A stretch of DNA of 37,984 nt from Bifidobacterium breve. Lineage in GTDB: Bacteria; Actinomycetota; Acidimicrobiia; Acidimicrobiales; Ilumatobacteraceae. Below, in pieces: positions 7,850-15,574 of this stretch. Position numbers and translations under genes: made by a program. Numbering within the stretch: position 1 is the first letter of the stretch; every line of letters begins with the position of its first letter. The stretch is taken from NCBI GenBank assembly GCA_945886445.1, contig CAMCZG010000011.1, forward strand, positions 1-37,984, in the 5' to 3' direction. The notes beneath the pieces are model-generated. The model saw only the letters and a list, made by a program, of their open reading frames with translations, did not search any database and was not told the origin of the DNA.

Positions 7850-8374
7850 ATGAGCGCATCGATTCTTCTCGACCCCACTAATGAGTCACGGCCCGCGCAA
7901 CGCGAGCAGCTGGCACGACCAGCATCGGTGAAAGGGCTCACTGTTGGGTTACTCGACATTGTGAAGGCACGCGGCGACATTTATCTCAATCGCCTCGAAG
8001 AACTTTTTGTTGCAGAAGGTGCAAAGGTCTTGCGATTCCGCAAACCAACTTTCACAAAACCTGCGCCGCCCGACCTGCGCCATGAAATCTCCATTCAATG
8101 CAATGTGGTCATTGAAGCACTCGCCGATTGAGGCAGTTGTACGTCGTGCAGTGTGCACGACATCGCAGATCTAGAACTACGCGGAGTGCCCTCGCTCTTC
8201 ATTGCCTCAAGTGAGTTCATTGATGCCGCATCTGCACAAGCAGAGGCATTGGGTTTCCCCGACATCGCGCGCGTCTTTGTGGGTCACCCCATTCAAGATC
8301 GCACCGACGCTGAAATGCGTGAACTCGCAGAACTTTCCTTCCCGGAAATTTTGCGCAAAATCACTTCCGCATAA
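7850..8374 (+). CDS. UGSC-family selenoprotein (Sec encoded by TGA at 8129-8131)
   Basis: A naive reading gives a 93-residue ORF that stops at TGA 8129-8131, but the frame continues without another stop to TAA 8372-8374, giving 174 residues if the TGA is read as selenocysteine. The residues around it read D-U94-G-S-C97-T-S-C100-S-V-H-D, exactly the motif that gives the UGSC family its name, a selenoprotein family known from marine metagenome surveys. A 7-bp hairpin sits 11 nt after the TGA in the place expected for a bacterial SECIS element. U94-x2-C97-x2-C100 forms a double redox-type motif, so a selenenylsulfide intermediate is plausible. The downstream half (VPSLFIASSEFIDAA, then VFVGHPI) is homologous-looking and not random. 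It is the last gene of an operon with the hydrolase and thioredoxin fusion. The start ATG is 13 bp after the previous stop. The reaction is unknown. The 3' end overlaps mutY by 14 bp. Confidence 0.92.
8129..8163 (+). promoter_or_regulatory. Bacterial SECIS-like hairpin after the Sec TGA
   Basis: After the TGA (8129-8131) there is a perfect 7-bp stem, GTCGTGC (8143-8149) with GCACGAC (8155-8161), and a 5-nt apical loop AGTGT. A further A-T pair (8141/8163) can stack below a C/A mismatch. The loop starts 18 nt after the TGA and has a G among its first two bases, matching the known rules for bacterial SECIS elements that recruit SelB. The element lies inside the coding region, as usual in bacteria. 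Confidence 0.75.
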
Positions 8375-9242
8375 CAGATGGAAGTTGGTACCCCACCGCG
8401 GAGTACTCAACTAAGCCTTCCTTCACCAGTGCTTGAGCAAGTCGCAAAGCGCGTTCTTCATCTGCGATTTCCATTACTGCTGTAAGTCGCTCTTGAGCTA
8501 CTCCACTCACCGTGAGTGCTTTCATTAACTTGCCTCGTGCCTGGCGATCGGAGCCAGCAAACTTTGCCTGCGGTTTACTGGTGAACGCCGACATTTTTGC
8601 AGGGTCCATTGCATTGCCAACTCCACCTTTCCAAACACATTGCTCAAAAACCGGACAGCTTTCGCAATGTGCCTTACGTGCTGTACACACCGTTGCACCG
8701 AAATCCATCATCACTTGGTTCCAATCGCGCGAGAAACCAATGGGCAACCAAGCATCTGCCATCTCTTGAGATGCACGTGCGTTCAGCACCTTGCCTGAAA
8801 TACGTGCTAACACTCGCGCAACATTGGTATCGACGACGGCAACATCTGCATCGAAGGCAAAGGTCAGTACGGCTCGTGCCGTGTATGGCCCCACCCCCGG
8901 CAGTTCAAGCAACTCATTCAGTGTGCTCGGTACTTCACCATCAAAACGCTCAACCATCATTTGTGCTGCAAGTTGCAAGTTTTTACAGCGCCTCGGGTAG
9001 CCCATCCCCTGCCATTCCACCAGCATGTCAGCGAGTGGCGCTGCAGCACAGGCACGGGGCGTGGGAAAGAGTGAAACAAATCGCTCAAAGCGTGGAAGTA
9101 CCCGTGGCACATGAGTTTGTTGAAGCATTACCTCAGACACCAACACGTGCCATGGGTCTTGCGTTTCACGCCACGGCATATTGCGCAGTTGAGGAAGCCC
9201 CCACTGCAACAGAAGTTCTGGAACGTTGTTTATGCGTTCCAA
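8361..9242 (-). CDS. mutY: A/G-specific adenine glycosylase MutY
   Basis: Base-excision repair enzyme that removes adenine opposite 8-oxoguanine. The N-terminus has LPQLRNMPWRETQDPW followed by SEVMLQQT with the catalytic Glu. The helix-hairpin-helix is ELPGVGPYTARA and the catalytic Asp lies in AVVDTNVARV. The 4Fe-4S loop is C-x6-C-x2-C-x5-C in the stretch from CTARKAH to EQC. The long reading frame starts at 9323, but that would overlap the MaoC gene by 94 bp; TTG at 9242 leaves the standard number of residues before PWR and overlaps only 13 bp. At about 293 residues it lacks the MutT-like C-terminal domain of longer MutY proteins, a length common in actinobacteria. Start choice is uncertain. 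Confidence 0.92.
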   Translation of the reverse strand: MERINNVPELLLQWGLPQLRNMPWRETQDPWHVLVSEVMLQQTHVPRVLPRFERFVSLFPTPRACAAAPLADMLVEWQGMGYPRRCKNLQLAAQMMVERFDGEVPSTLNELLELPGVGPYTARAVLTFAFDADVAVVDTNVARVLARISGKVLNARASQEMADAWLPIGFSRDWNQVMMDFGATVCTARKAHCESCPVFEQCVWKGGVGNAMDPAKMSAFTSKPQAKFAGSDRQARGKLMKALTVSGVAQERLTAVMEIADEERALRLAQALVKEGLVEYSAVGYQLPSVMRK

Positions 9243-9745
9243 GCAGCATTGACGTCGTAAGGCCGCGTGCGCTCGGGCGCATTTGCGCGCTTCCACACCA
9301 TGACGCGGCGACGGAAGTAACACACTTCCTTGCCATCTTGGTTGAAGCCTTTGGTTTCTACCGTCACAATGCCGCGATCATTTTTTGATTTTGATTCAGC
9401 AATTTCCAGTACGCGCGTTTCTGCATGAATGGTGTCGCCATGAAATGTAGGGGACTTGTGCTGAAGTGTTTCCACTTCGAGGTTTGCAATGGCGGCACCG
9501 CTGACATCGGGAACGCTCATGCCCAAGACCAACGAATACACCAAGTTGCCCACCACTACGTTGCGACCCTGCACGCTTTGCGAGGCAAACCAGTCGTTGG
9601 TGTGCAAAGGGTGATGATTCATAGTGATCATGCAAAACAAATGATCGTCGTATTCAGTAATGGTTTTGCCTGGCCAGTGGCGATACACATCGCCCACGGT
9701 GAAGTCTTCTAAACAGCGGCCAAAGGGACGTTCATGAGTTGTCAT
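9230..9745 (-). CDS. MaoC-family (R)-specific enoyl-CoA hydratase-like protein
   Basis: A 171-residue single hotdog-fold protein of the MaoC dehydratase family, which hydrates enoyl-CoA thioesters. The active-site region is ITEYDDHLFCMITMNHHPLHTNDWFA (about residues 29-54, with His48 after Asp33/Asp34), then GNLVYSLVLGMSV and ETLQHKSPTFHGDT, all typical. Mycobacterial relatives lie beside CitE-like lyases and acyl-CoA dehydrogenases, and the same enzyme classes occur 2.5-6 kb away here, so a shared acyl-CoA pathway is plausible. Mesaconyl-CoA hydratases are about twice as long, so this is not a standard one. It has TAGCGT 6 nt upstream of its ATG and overlaps mutY downstream. Confidence 0.88.
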   Translation of the reverse strand: MTTHERPFGRCLEDFTVGDVYRHWPGKTITEYDDHLFCMITMNHHPLHTNDWFASQSVQGRNVVVGNLVYSLVLGMSVPDVSGAAIANLEVETLQHKSPTFHGDTIHAETRVLEIAESKSKNDRGIVTVETKGFNQDGKEVCYFRRRVMVWKRANAPERTRPYDVNAAWNA

Positions 9746-9751
9746 ACCGAA

Positions 9752-9757
9752 ACGCTA
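9752..9757 (-). promoter_or_regulatory. Candidate -10 box (TAGCGT) for the MaoC/mutY genes
   Basis: TAGCGT on the minus strand, 6-nt spacer, then ATG at 9745. It lies in the 55-bp gap after the membrane protein gene, so MaoC and mutY may start their own transcript. Confidence 0.45.
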
Positions 9758-9800
9758 ACCCACTCGAGGCATCTCACAAAAGTGCAGCGGCTAAGAACGA

Positions 9801-11021
9801 CTACATCTTGCGCATCGGGCCAGAGTCGTCGTCGGGCAATGCAGGCAATGGGTACTGCCCTGTGCGGTCGCGCGGAGCATGGCGCTCGACCCAGTCGATG
9901 TTGCTTTCACCCCTGCTCACCGCATCTTCGGCCACTTGACGTAACGGCTTCAAACGATCTTTCTTCTCGAGCGACCATGGGCCAACACGCAAAGACAAAT
10001 AGCAAGCCGCGCCAACAAGTATGGGCAACCAAAACTGTGCAAGCCGGTAAGTAAGCACGCCCACTGTTGCCGAACTACGTGACAAACCAAAACCCACGAT
10101 GGTCGGAATATAAATGCCTTCTACAATGCCGAGACCACCTGGTGTCAAAGGCACCACGGCCATTACGTTCGCTAATCCGAATGCCACAATGAGTCCGTCG
10201 ACGGCAAGGTGCCCGCCAAAAGCACGCAAGAAAACAAATAGTGCAGCCATGTCGAACAGCCAGTTTGCTAACGCCCATCCAGCAACACGCCACAACAACT
10301 GTCGATCGGCAATGAGGCCTTCCAGGCGGTTACCTAAGTGTCGAATGACTTCACATGCGTGGTCGGCATCAATACGCACGTGTTGCGCAAGCCAACGTAC
10401 CGCTCGTTCGGCACGACCTTGGCCCTCCACCAAACCAAAAATGAGACCAGCAGCAACGAGCATGAGCACAATGCCCACTATGGCTGCGCCTCCGTATAAC
10501 GCATTCACGCCTCGAACTGGAATGGAAATAATGAGCCCCACCCACAAGATGAGGTTCAGCATTACAGCAGAACCAATTCCGGCAGTTGCCAATGCAAAGC
10601 CTGCATCGGGGCCCTGAATACCCGACAACGTGAGCAGGCGATAACCAAGTGCCGATGATGCTGCGCTGCCGCCAGGCATGATGCTGCCGAGTGACTTTGT
10701 GCTCAGTTGTATACGAAAAATTTGCACCGCTGGCATTTTGTGCCCTTCGCTTCCCAAAGCCGCGCGTGTGAGAAGTGAGTAACAGAAGAGCCCGATGAAC
10801 TCAAGAAGAACACCAAAGGCCAACATGGTCTTGTCCACTTCAAAGAGGTCATGAAATGCTTGGCGGAATCCGGGAACAAGCGGGAAAACAAAAAAATAAA
10901 TAACAGCAGCAAAGCCAATGGTCTTCAACGTGCGTATCCACACCTTGCGCTTGTTCGCCGCCGCCTCTAATGAAGCACTCGCAGAGTTGCTTGGCTGTTC
11001 GCCGCTCGACTGCATTGTCAT
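9801..11021 (-). CDS. UPF0104 / lysylphosphatidylglycerol synthase TM-domain family membrane protein
   Basis: A 406-residue polytopic membrane protein of the family that supplies the flippase-type membrane part of MprF and of AglD/YbhN-like proteins (PF03706). There are about eight hydrophobic segments from residue 35 to 355. The conserved VVPLTPGGLGIVEG motif lies near residues 290-303, and STKSLGSIMPGG (about 106-117) is the second family motif. The N-terminal about 25 residues and the C-terminal about 50 are hydrophilic. No aminoacyltransferase domain is attached, so it is not a complete MprF; transfer or export of a lipid-linked compound is inferred. Its ATG overlaps the serine hydrolase stop by 4 bp, so the two are cotranscribed. 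Confidence 0.88.
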   Translation of the reverse strand: MTMQSSGEQPSNSASASLEAAANKRKVWIRTLKTIGFAAVIYFFVFPLVPGFRQAFHDLFEVDKTMLAFGVLLEFIGLFCYSLLTRAALGSEGHKMPAVQIFRIQLSTKSLGSIMPGGSAASSALGYRLLTLSGIQGPDAGFALATAGIGSAVMLNLILWVGLIISIPVRGVNALYGGAAIVGIVLMLVAAGLIFGLVEGQGRAERAVRWLAQHVRIDADHACEVIRHLGNRLEGLIADRQLLWRVAGWALANWLFDMAALFVFLRAFGGHLAVDGLIVAFGLANVMAVVPLTPGGLGIVEGIYIPTIVGFGLSRSSATVGVLTYRLAQFWLPILVGAACYLSLRVGPWSLEKKDRLKPLRQVAEDAVSRGESNIDWVERHAPRDRTGQYPLPALPDDDSGPMRKM

Positions 11022-12007
11022 ATATTAGTTACCTTCAGCACAATCTGCTGTAACTGATGCACCACCGCTGGACGTAAAGATGTATCGGTTTTGCCTAATC
11101 GCACCAAAATGAACTCTTTTTCTGGAATGACTACCGTGTATTGGCCCTCATATCCTGTACCAACCACTGAGTTCTCGCATTGTGGCCACACCCACCAATG
11201 CGCCCCATAGTGATTGCCTGTTTCTTCATCGGTAGCTACCACTGTTCGTGCGTGGTTTACCCAATTGTCAAGAAGAAGTTGCCTGCGCACTCCATCAGAA
11301 TCAACAAAACCACCATTCATATATAACTCGCCAAACTTCATGAAGTCACGAGCAGTTGCATACACATAGGAAGAACCAACAAAGTTGCCCGCGTCATCGC
11401 ACTTTGCAATTGCACTTGTCATGTTGAGCGGTTCAAAAAGGCGCGTCGATAAAAAGTTGAGGAATCGTTCTGCACGCTCTGGCGCAGTTGCATCAACGAG
11501 GTCTCGACACAAAATGTCTCCAATGCAGCGACACAAAATATTGGTGGTCCCCGACGAATAGTTCCAAACAGTTCCGATAGGTGCGGCAAGCGGTGACGCT
11601 GCGGCATATGCACCGTGATCATTTATGCCCTTGCCAAACAACATGTCGATGACATGTGAGTTGTCAGCATCTACGTAGTCTTCAACCCACTCCAACCCGG
11701 AGCGCATCTCTAAAAGGTCTTGCCACGTAATGGCCGCACGTGGCGAACTTTGCCACTCAGCTACAGGCGCAGGCGCAGCAACGTCAACGAGCCCATCTTT
11801 CACAAGCATCCCCACCAAGGCATGCGTCATGCTCTTTGCCATCGACCAGGAAATGTATGTGCTGGTTGGTCCGCACGGTGTGGCATAGCCCGACCCATAT
11901 GCCTCGAAAAGCATCTGGCCTTTGTATTGCACCAGCAACGCATGGGTTTCGCCGTGCGTTGCCTCGGGAGGAATGAGTGGCTCACCAAAAGCCTGTACTC
12001 CCCCCAT
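11018..12007 (-). CDS. Serine hydrolase, beta-lactamase class C / NylB-EstB-like
   Basis: A 329-residue protein of the serine beta-lactamase/DD-peptidase superfamily. The nucleophile motif is S55-M-A-K58, and Y150-S-S occupies the YxN position, as in esterases and 6-aminohexanoate-dimer hydrolase relatives rather than true beta-lactamases. The stretch WQDLLEMRSGLEW is typical of the class C fold. No signal peptide is evident, so a cytoplasmic esterase or amidase is more likely than a secreted penicillin-binding enzyme. The substrate is unknown. TAGACT lies 6 nt upstream of the ATG. The stop overlaps the following membrane protein gene. Confidence 0.88.
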   Translation of the reverse strand: MGGVQAFGEPLIPPEATHGETHALLVQYKGQMLFEAYGSGYATPCGPTSTYISWSMAKSMTHALVGMLVKDGLVDVAAPAPVAEWQSSPRAAITWQDLLEMRSGLEWVEDYVDADNSHVIDMLFGKGINDHGAYAAASPLAAPIGTVWNYSSGTTNILCRCIGDILCRDLVDATAPERAERFLNFLSTRLFEPLNMTSAIAKCDDAGNFVGSSYVYATARDFMKFGELYMNGGFVDSDGVRRQLLLDNWVNHARTVVATDEETGNHYGAHWWVWPQCENSVVGTGYEGQYTVVIPEKEFILVRLGKTDTSLRPAVVHQLQQIVLKVTNI

Positions 12008-12013
12008 CCCCGC

Positions 12014-12019
12014 AGTCTA
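12014..12019 (-). promoter_or_regulatory. Candidate -10 box (TAGACT) for the serine hydrolase gene
   Basis: TAGACT on the minus strand with a 6-nt spacer to the ATG at 12007. This hexamer is close to the actinobacterial housekeeping -10 consensus. It is part of a divergent promoter region with the acyl-CoA dehydrogenase gene. Confidence 0.5.
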
Positions 12020-12079
12020 GGCACTGTGACATTGGGCAGAAATCCTCTGTGCAGTGAGACACGGCAGCATTTTCCTCAC

Positions 12080-12085
12080 TAGCGT
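12080..12085 (+). promoter_or_regulatory. Candidate -10 box (TAGCGT) for the acyl-CoA dehydrogenase gene
   Basis: TAGCGT with an 8-nt spacer to the ATG at 12094, the same arrangement as at the MBL hydrolase gene (5434-5439). No Shine-Dalgarno sequence lies between box and start. Confidence 0.42.
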
Positions 12086-12093
12086 TTATTCCC

Positions 12094-13713
12094 ATGACAA
12101 GTACGACCGCATCTCTCCTCACCCCCGATCTACAAACCGCCGCCGCCATCATTGAAACGTCGCGCGCCATGGTGGGCAAAGGTGTTCGCACACTCGCAGC
12201 AACTGGTGGCCCCGATGTGCAACAAGTTCTTGCTTACGACCTTGCCCATGCGGCATCTGCAGTTGAAACGGCACGCTCCATGCTCGACTACGGCGCCAAA
12301 GGAACTGTTGAAGGTCTTCTTGCCTGCGCCTTTACTGCCGACATGGTGCACGACCTCATCTCGCGTCTCATTGGTCGTGAAAAACTGTGGGGCGTCAACC
12401 CCGCCGACCTTGCACATGCTCACGATTTCATTGCAACGTTTCGCGACCCAGAATTCTTAGCTTCACTTGCAAGCACACAAGGCCCGCGTCACCTCGATTC
12501 AGACTTTGAAATGGTGCAAGATACTTTCCGCGCCTTTTCTAACAAAGAAATAACACCACGGGCAGAACACGTGCACCGCTTTAACGAAGACGTTCCTGAA
12601 GCAATCATTTCGGGTCTTGCCGACATGGGTGCGTTCGGACTATCAATTCCCGCCGAATACGGTGGCTACAGCGAAGGCGGCGACGGCGAATACATGGGCA
12701 ACGTCATTGCAACTGAAGAACTGTCGCGTGGCTCACTTGGCATTGGCGGTTCACTCATTACCCGCCCAGAAATTCTTGCTCGCGCTCTCATGAAGGGCGG
12801 CACAGAAGAGCAAAAGATGGAATGGCTCCCCAAACTTGCGAGCGCAGAAGTTCTCGCCGCCGTTGCAGTTACTGAACCCGACTTTGGTAGCGACGTAGCA
12901 GGTGTAAAAACCACTGCTACCCCAGGTGAAGCGCCTGATGGCCGCAAAGGCTGGCGCATCAATGGTGTAAAAACTTGGTGCACCTTTGGCGCACGCGCCG
13001 ACGTGCTCATGTTGCTTGCACGCACCAGCACCGACCGCAGCCTCGGCCACAAAGGTCTCAGCTTGTTCATTGTGCCGAAGCCACACGGCGATTCACACGG
13101 CTTCATGTTCTCGCAAGACGAGGGTGGGAAAATGGAAGGTCGCCCCATTGACACCATTGGCTACCGCGGTATGCACTCGTATGAAATTGCTCTCGACAAC
13201 TGGTTTGTACCTGCAGAGAATCTCATTGGTCTTGAGGGTGGTCTTGGTAAGGGTTTCTATTACCAAATGGCAGGTTTTGAAAATGGCCGTTTGCAAACTG
13301 CGGCTCGCGCCGTTGGCCTCATGCAGGCTGCTTACGAGGCCGCTTACGACTACGCCAACAACCGCGTGGTCTTTGGCAAGAACGTTGCCGAGTATCAACT
13401 CACACAAGTGAAGTTGGGTCGCATGGCTGCCATCATTCAGGCAAGTCGCCAGTTCAGCTACGAAGTTGCCAAACTCATGGCAAAGGGTGAAGGCACCATG
13501 GAAGCAAGCATGGTGAAGGCATACGTATGTAAGGCCGCTGAATGGGTTTCACGCGAAGCGATGCAAATTCATGGTGGTTTTGGTTATGCCGAGGAATACT
13601 CAGTAAGCCGTCTCTTTGTTGATGCCCGCGTGCTTTCCATTTTCGAAGGCGCCGACGAAACTCTGTGCTTGAAAGTAATTGCTCGTCAACTCATTGACGC
13701 CGCGAAAAACTAA
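12094..13713 (+). CDS. Acyl-CoA dehydrogenase resembling (2S)-methylsuccinyl-CoA dehydrogenase
   Basis: A 539-residue FAD-dependent acyl-CoA dehydrogenase with an extra N-terminal domain of about 150 residues before the normal fold (typical enzymes are about 380-400). That extension and total length match methylsuccinyl-CoA dehydrogenase (Mcd, about 550) of the ethylmalonyl-CoA pathway. Visible features are VTEPDFGSDVAGV (FAD/substrate loop), INGVKTWCTFGARAD, the QIHGGFGYAEEY helix, and Glu518 in SIFEGADETL as the probable catalytic base. Mcd oxidises (2S)-methylsuccinyl-CoA to mesaconyl-CoA. Malyl-CoA lyase-type genes follow 0.8 kb downstream and a MaoC hydratase lies nearby, which supports C5-dicarboxyl-CoA metabolism. 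A different branched-chain acyl-CoA substrate remains possible; the pathway signature gene (ccr) is not in the window. Confidence 0.85.
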   Translation: MTSTTASLLTPDLQTAAAIIETSRAMVGKGVRTLAATGGPDVQQVLAYDLAHAASAVETARSMLDYGAKGTVEGLLACAFTADMVHDLISRLIGREKLWGVNPADLAHAHDFIATFRDPEFLASLASTQGPRHLDSDFEMVQDTFRAFSNKEITPRAEHVHRFNEDVPEAIISGLADMGAFGLSIPAEYGGYSEGGDGEYMGNVIATEELSRGSLGIGGSLITRPEILARALMKGGTEEQKMEWLPKLASAEVLAAVAVTEPDFGSDVAGVKTTATPGEAPDGRKGWRINGVKTWCTFGARADVLMLLARTSTDRSLGHKGLSLFIVPKPHGDSHGFMFSQDEGGKMEGRPIDTIGYRGMHSYEIALDNWFVPAENLIGLEGGLGKGFYYQMAGFENGRLQTAARAVGLMQAAYEAAYDYANNRVVFGKNVAEYQLTQVKLGRMAAIIQASRQFSYEVAKLMAKGEGTMEASMVKAYVCKAAEWVSREAMQIHGGFGYAEEYSVSRLFVDARVLSIFEGADETLCLKVIARQLIDAAKN

Positions 13714-13716
13714 TTT

Positions 13717-14445
13717 TCAAAACGCAGACAAAAGCTCGGTGAGCGACATAATGCGAATGACATCGTGACCTTCTGCAAACCCGTATGGATCTACTAAACA
13801 TGGAACAAGGCTGGCTCCGCGCGCTCCCCCTACGTCCATAATGAGCGAGTCGCCAACATACAAAATGCGAGCCGGGTCGATATCGGGCAATTTCTGCAGT
13901 GCAATGTGGAAGATGCGAGGATCCGGCTTTTGAATTCCCACAATGTGACTATCGATGATGAAGCGCACTGGGGCTAGTTCACCTTCACCTACCTGACACA
14001 CTCCACTCTGAAAAAGTGTCGCCTCAATTTGGCCACTTGCATTACTTACAATTCCAATGGGTACGCCTTTGTCGTGCAGTGACTGCAGCACCGAACGAGC
14101 GTGCGTAGTGGGGTGACGCCACAAGTTGGCGACACCTTTCACTTTTCCAAAGACCTCAAGAGCTTCTTCTCGTACCGCATCTTTCACTCCAACAGTTTCC
14201 AAATAGGTCTCGTCGTAGTGGGTCCAATCGTTCTCGCCTGCAGTGCTAGCCGATTTTGCCGCCATGCCGGCATAGTGCGCACGAGCGTGCACTTCGTGGT
14301 CTTGCGAACCGCCGTAGTAGTGAAGGAGTGGCCCCAGAACTGTTGGATCGGGCAGAACTAGTACACCGCCTGCATCGAAGAGAACTGCATCAAAATTTCC
14401 GCTGGCAAGGTGAGGGTGTGGCACACCGTCAGAATAGGCGTACAT
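13717..14445 (-). CDS. HAD-superfamily hydrolase
   Basis: A 242-residue haloacid dehalogenase-like hydrolase. Motif I is FDAGGVL with nucleophile Asp24, motif II is IVSNASG, the motif III Lys is in IQKPDPRIF and motif IV is YVGDSLIMDVGGA. Motif I has Gly instead of the second Asp of phosphatases (DxD), so a simple phosphatase role is uncertain. The insertion between motifs I and II is the usual helical cap (about residues 35-115). A purine-rich GAGGTGAGAGGG precedes the ATG, so this gene seems to have a conventional leader. It ends 3 bp from the convergent acyl-CoA dehydrogenase. Substrate is unknown. Confidence 0.85.
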   Translation of the reverse strand: MYAYSDGVPHPHLASGNFDAVLFDAGGVLVLPDPTVLGPLLHYYGGSQDHEVHARAHYAGMAAKSASTAGENDWTHYDETYLETVGVKDAVREEALEVFGKVKGVANLWRHPTTHARSVLQSLHDKGVPIGIVSNASGQIEATLFQSGVCQVGEGELAPVRFIIDSHIVGIQKPDPRIFHIALQKLPDIDPARILYVGDSLIMDVGGARGASLVPCLVDPYGFAEGHDVIRIMSLTELLSAF

Positions 14446-14486
14446 ACCCTCTCACCTCATAATTCGTGTTGTTCGGTGCAAAGCCC

Positions 14487-14492
14487 TACCAT
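14487..14492 (+). promoter_or_regulatory. Candidate -10 box (TACCAT) inside a 6-bp inverted repeat before the malyl-CoA lyase gene
   Basis: TACCAT, 6-nt spacer, then GTG at 14499. The box lies in an inverted repeat GCCCTA (14483-14488)-CCAT-TAGGGC (14493-14498) that ends directly at the start codon, so a repressor could cover both the box and the start (inference). Confidence 0.45.
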
Positions 14493-14498
14493 TAGGGC

Positions 14499-15548
14499 GT
14501 GCGCAGTGCTAAAGACTTCTTCAAACCCCTCGCCGCTGGTGCTCCCGAGCCCGTGCGCGAGATCCCGTTCCGCCCCAGTCGTGTCATTCACTTCTTTCCA
14601 CCACAAATTGAAAAAATGGTGGCAAAGCTTCCTGAGACCATTCCAAATGTCGACATTTTGCTCGGCAACTTGGAAGACGCCATTCCAATGGCCGACAAGG
14701 CAGCCGCTCGCGCCGGGTTTATTCATGTTGCCAAGACCATGCCCATGGGCGACACACAATTGTGGACCCGAGTCAACAGCCTCGACTCCCCTTGGTTCTT
14801 AGACGACGTCACCGACATCGTTACTCAGGCCGGCGACAAAGTTGACGTCATCATGATTCCTAAAGTGGAAGGCCCGGAAGATATTCACTATGTCGACCGT
14901 TTGCTTGCACAGCTAGAAGCTCGCGCTGGGTTGAAGCGCCCCATTTTGGTTCACGCACTTTTGGAAACCGCTCGTGGTGTGGCAAACGTAGAAGAAATTT
15001 GTGGAGCTTCACCGCGCATGCAAGGTCTTTCGCTGGGACCAGCAGACCTCGCAGCAAACCGCCGCATGAAAACTACACGTGTTGGCGGTGGACACCCCGA
15101 CTATGTGGTGCGCAAAGACCCCAACCCCGATGCGCCCGATGCACCACGTGAAGTTTTTCAACAAGACCTCTGGCACTACACCATTGCCCGCATGGTCGAT
15201 GCCTGTGCGATGCATGGCATTTTGCCGTTCTATGGCCCGTTCGGCGACATCAAAGACGTGGTTGCCTGCGAAGATCAATTCCGCAATGCCTACTTGCTCG
15301 GTTGTGTTGGTGCGTGGAGTTTGCACCCCGTACAAATTGATATCGCAAAGCGCGTCTTTAGCCCACGACCACAAGACGTGCTTCAAGCTCAACGCGTCAT
15401 CGACGCAATGGGTGACGGAACTGGCGCCATCATGCTCGATGGAAAAATGGAAGACGATGCTTCCGTTAAACAATGCAAAGTAGTTGTAGAACTCGCCAAG
15501 CAACTTGCTGTGCGTGACCCACATCTTGCTTCGCTCTACGGCTTTTAA
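14499..15548 (+). CDS. mcl: Malyl-CoA / beta-methylmalyl-CoA / citramalyl-CoA lyase, Chloroflexus type
   Basis: A 349-residue CoA-ester lyase of the HpcH/HpaI aldolase-citrate lyase superfamily. The N-terminus ([20 protein letters not shown]) and the stretch [10 protein letters not shown] closely resemble, from memory, the 348-residue malyl-CoA lyase of the Chloroflexus 3-hydroxypropionate bicycle, which cleaves malyl-CoA, beta-methylmalyl-CoA and citramalyl-CoA. Likely active-site residues are Arg91 in WTRVN, Glu156 in LLETARG and Asp183 in LGPADLAA (Mg2+ and CoA-thioester binding in the family). The start is GTG with a -10 box 6 nt upstream. A second CitE-like lyase follows after 26 bp, so the two probably form an operon. 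The product would be glyoxylate plus acetyl- or propionyl-CoA, or pyruvate plus acetyl-CoA. Confidence 0.88.
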   Translation: MRSAKDFFKPLAAGAPEPVREIPFRPSRVIHFFPPQIEKMVAKLPETIPNVDILLGNLEDAIPMADKAAARAGFIHVAKTMPMGDTQLWTRVNSLDSPWFLDDVTDIVTQAGDKVDVIMIPKVEGPEDIHYVDRLLAQLEARAGLKRPILVHALLETARGVANVEEICGASPRMQGLSLGPADLAANRRMKTTRVGGGHPDYVVRKDPNPDAPDAPREVFQQDLWHYTIARMVDACAMHGILPFYGPFGDIKDVVACEDQFRNAYLLGCVGAWSLHPVQIDIAKRVFSPRPQDVLQAQRVIDAMGDGTGAIMLDGKMEDDASVKQCKVVVELAKQLAVRDPHLASLYGF

Positions 15549-15574
15549 AATTTCACAGTAAAAGGATTATTGAA

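Noticed and set aside
8129-8152. TGA as a true stop or sequencing error making a pseudogene pair
   Set aside because: No frameshift is needed, the frame continues openly, the surrounding motif is the UGSC signature and a SECIS-type hairpin follows at the right distance.
9243-9323. Extended mutY N-terminus starting at 9323
   Set aside because: It would overlap MaoC by 94 bp and adds Cys/Arg-rich residues unlike MutY proteins.
8597-9388. 263-codon plus-strand ORF
   Set aside because: It lies antisense to mutY and MaoC, whose motifs are clear; its translation is Cys/His/Arg-rich without any recognisable domain.
12666-13157. 163-codon minus-strand ORF
   Set aside because: Antisense to conserved acyl-CoA dehydrogenase sequence; Ser/Pro/Arg-rich composition typical of a shadow frame.
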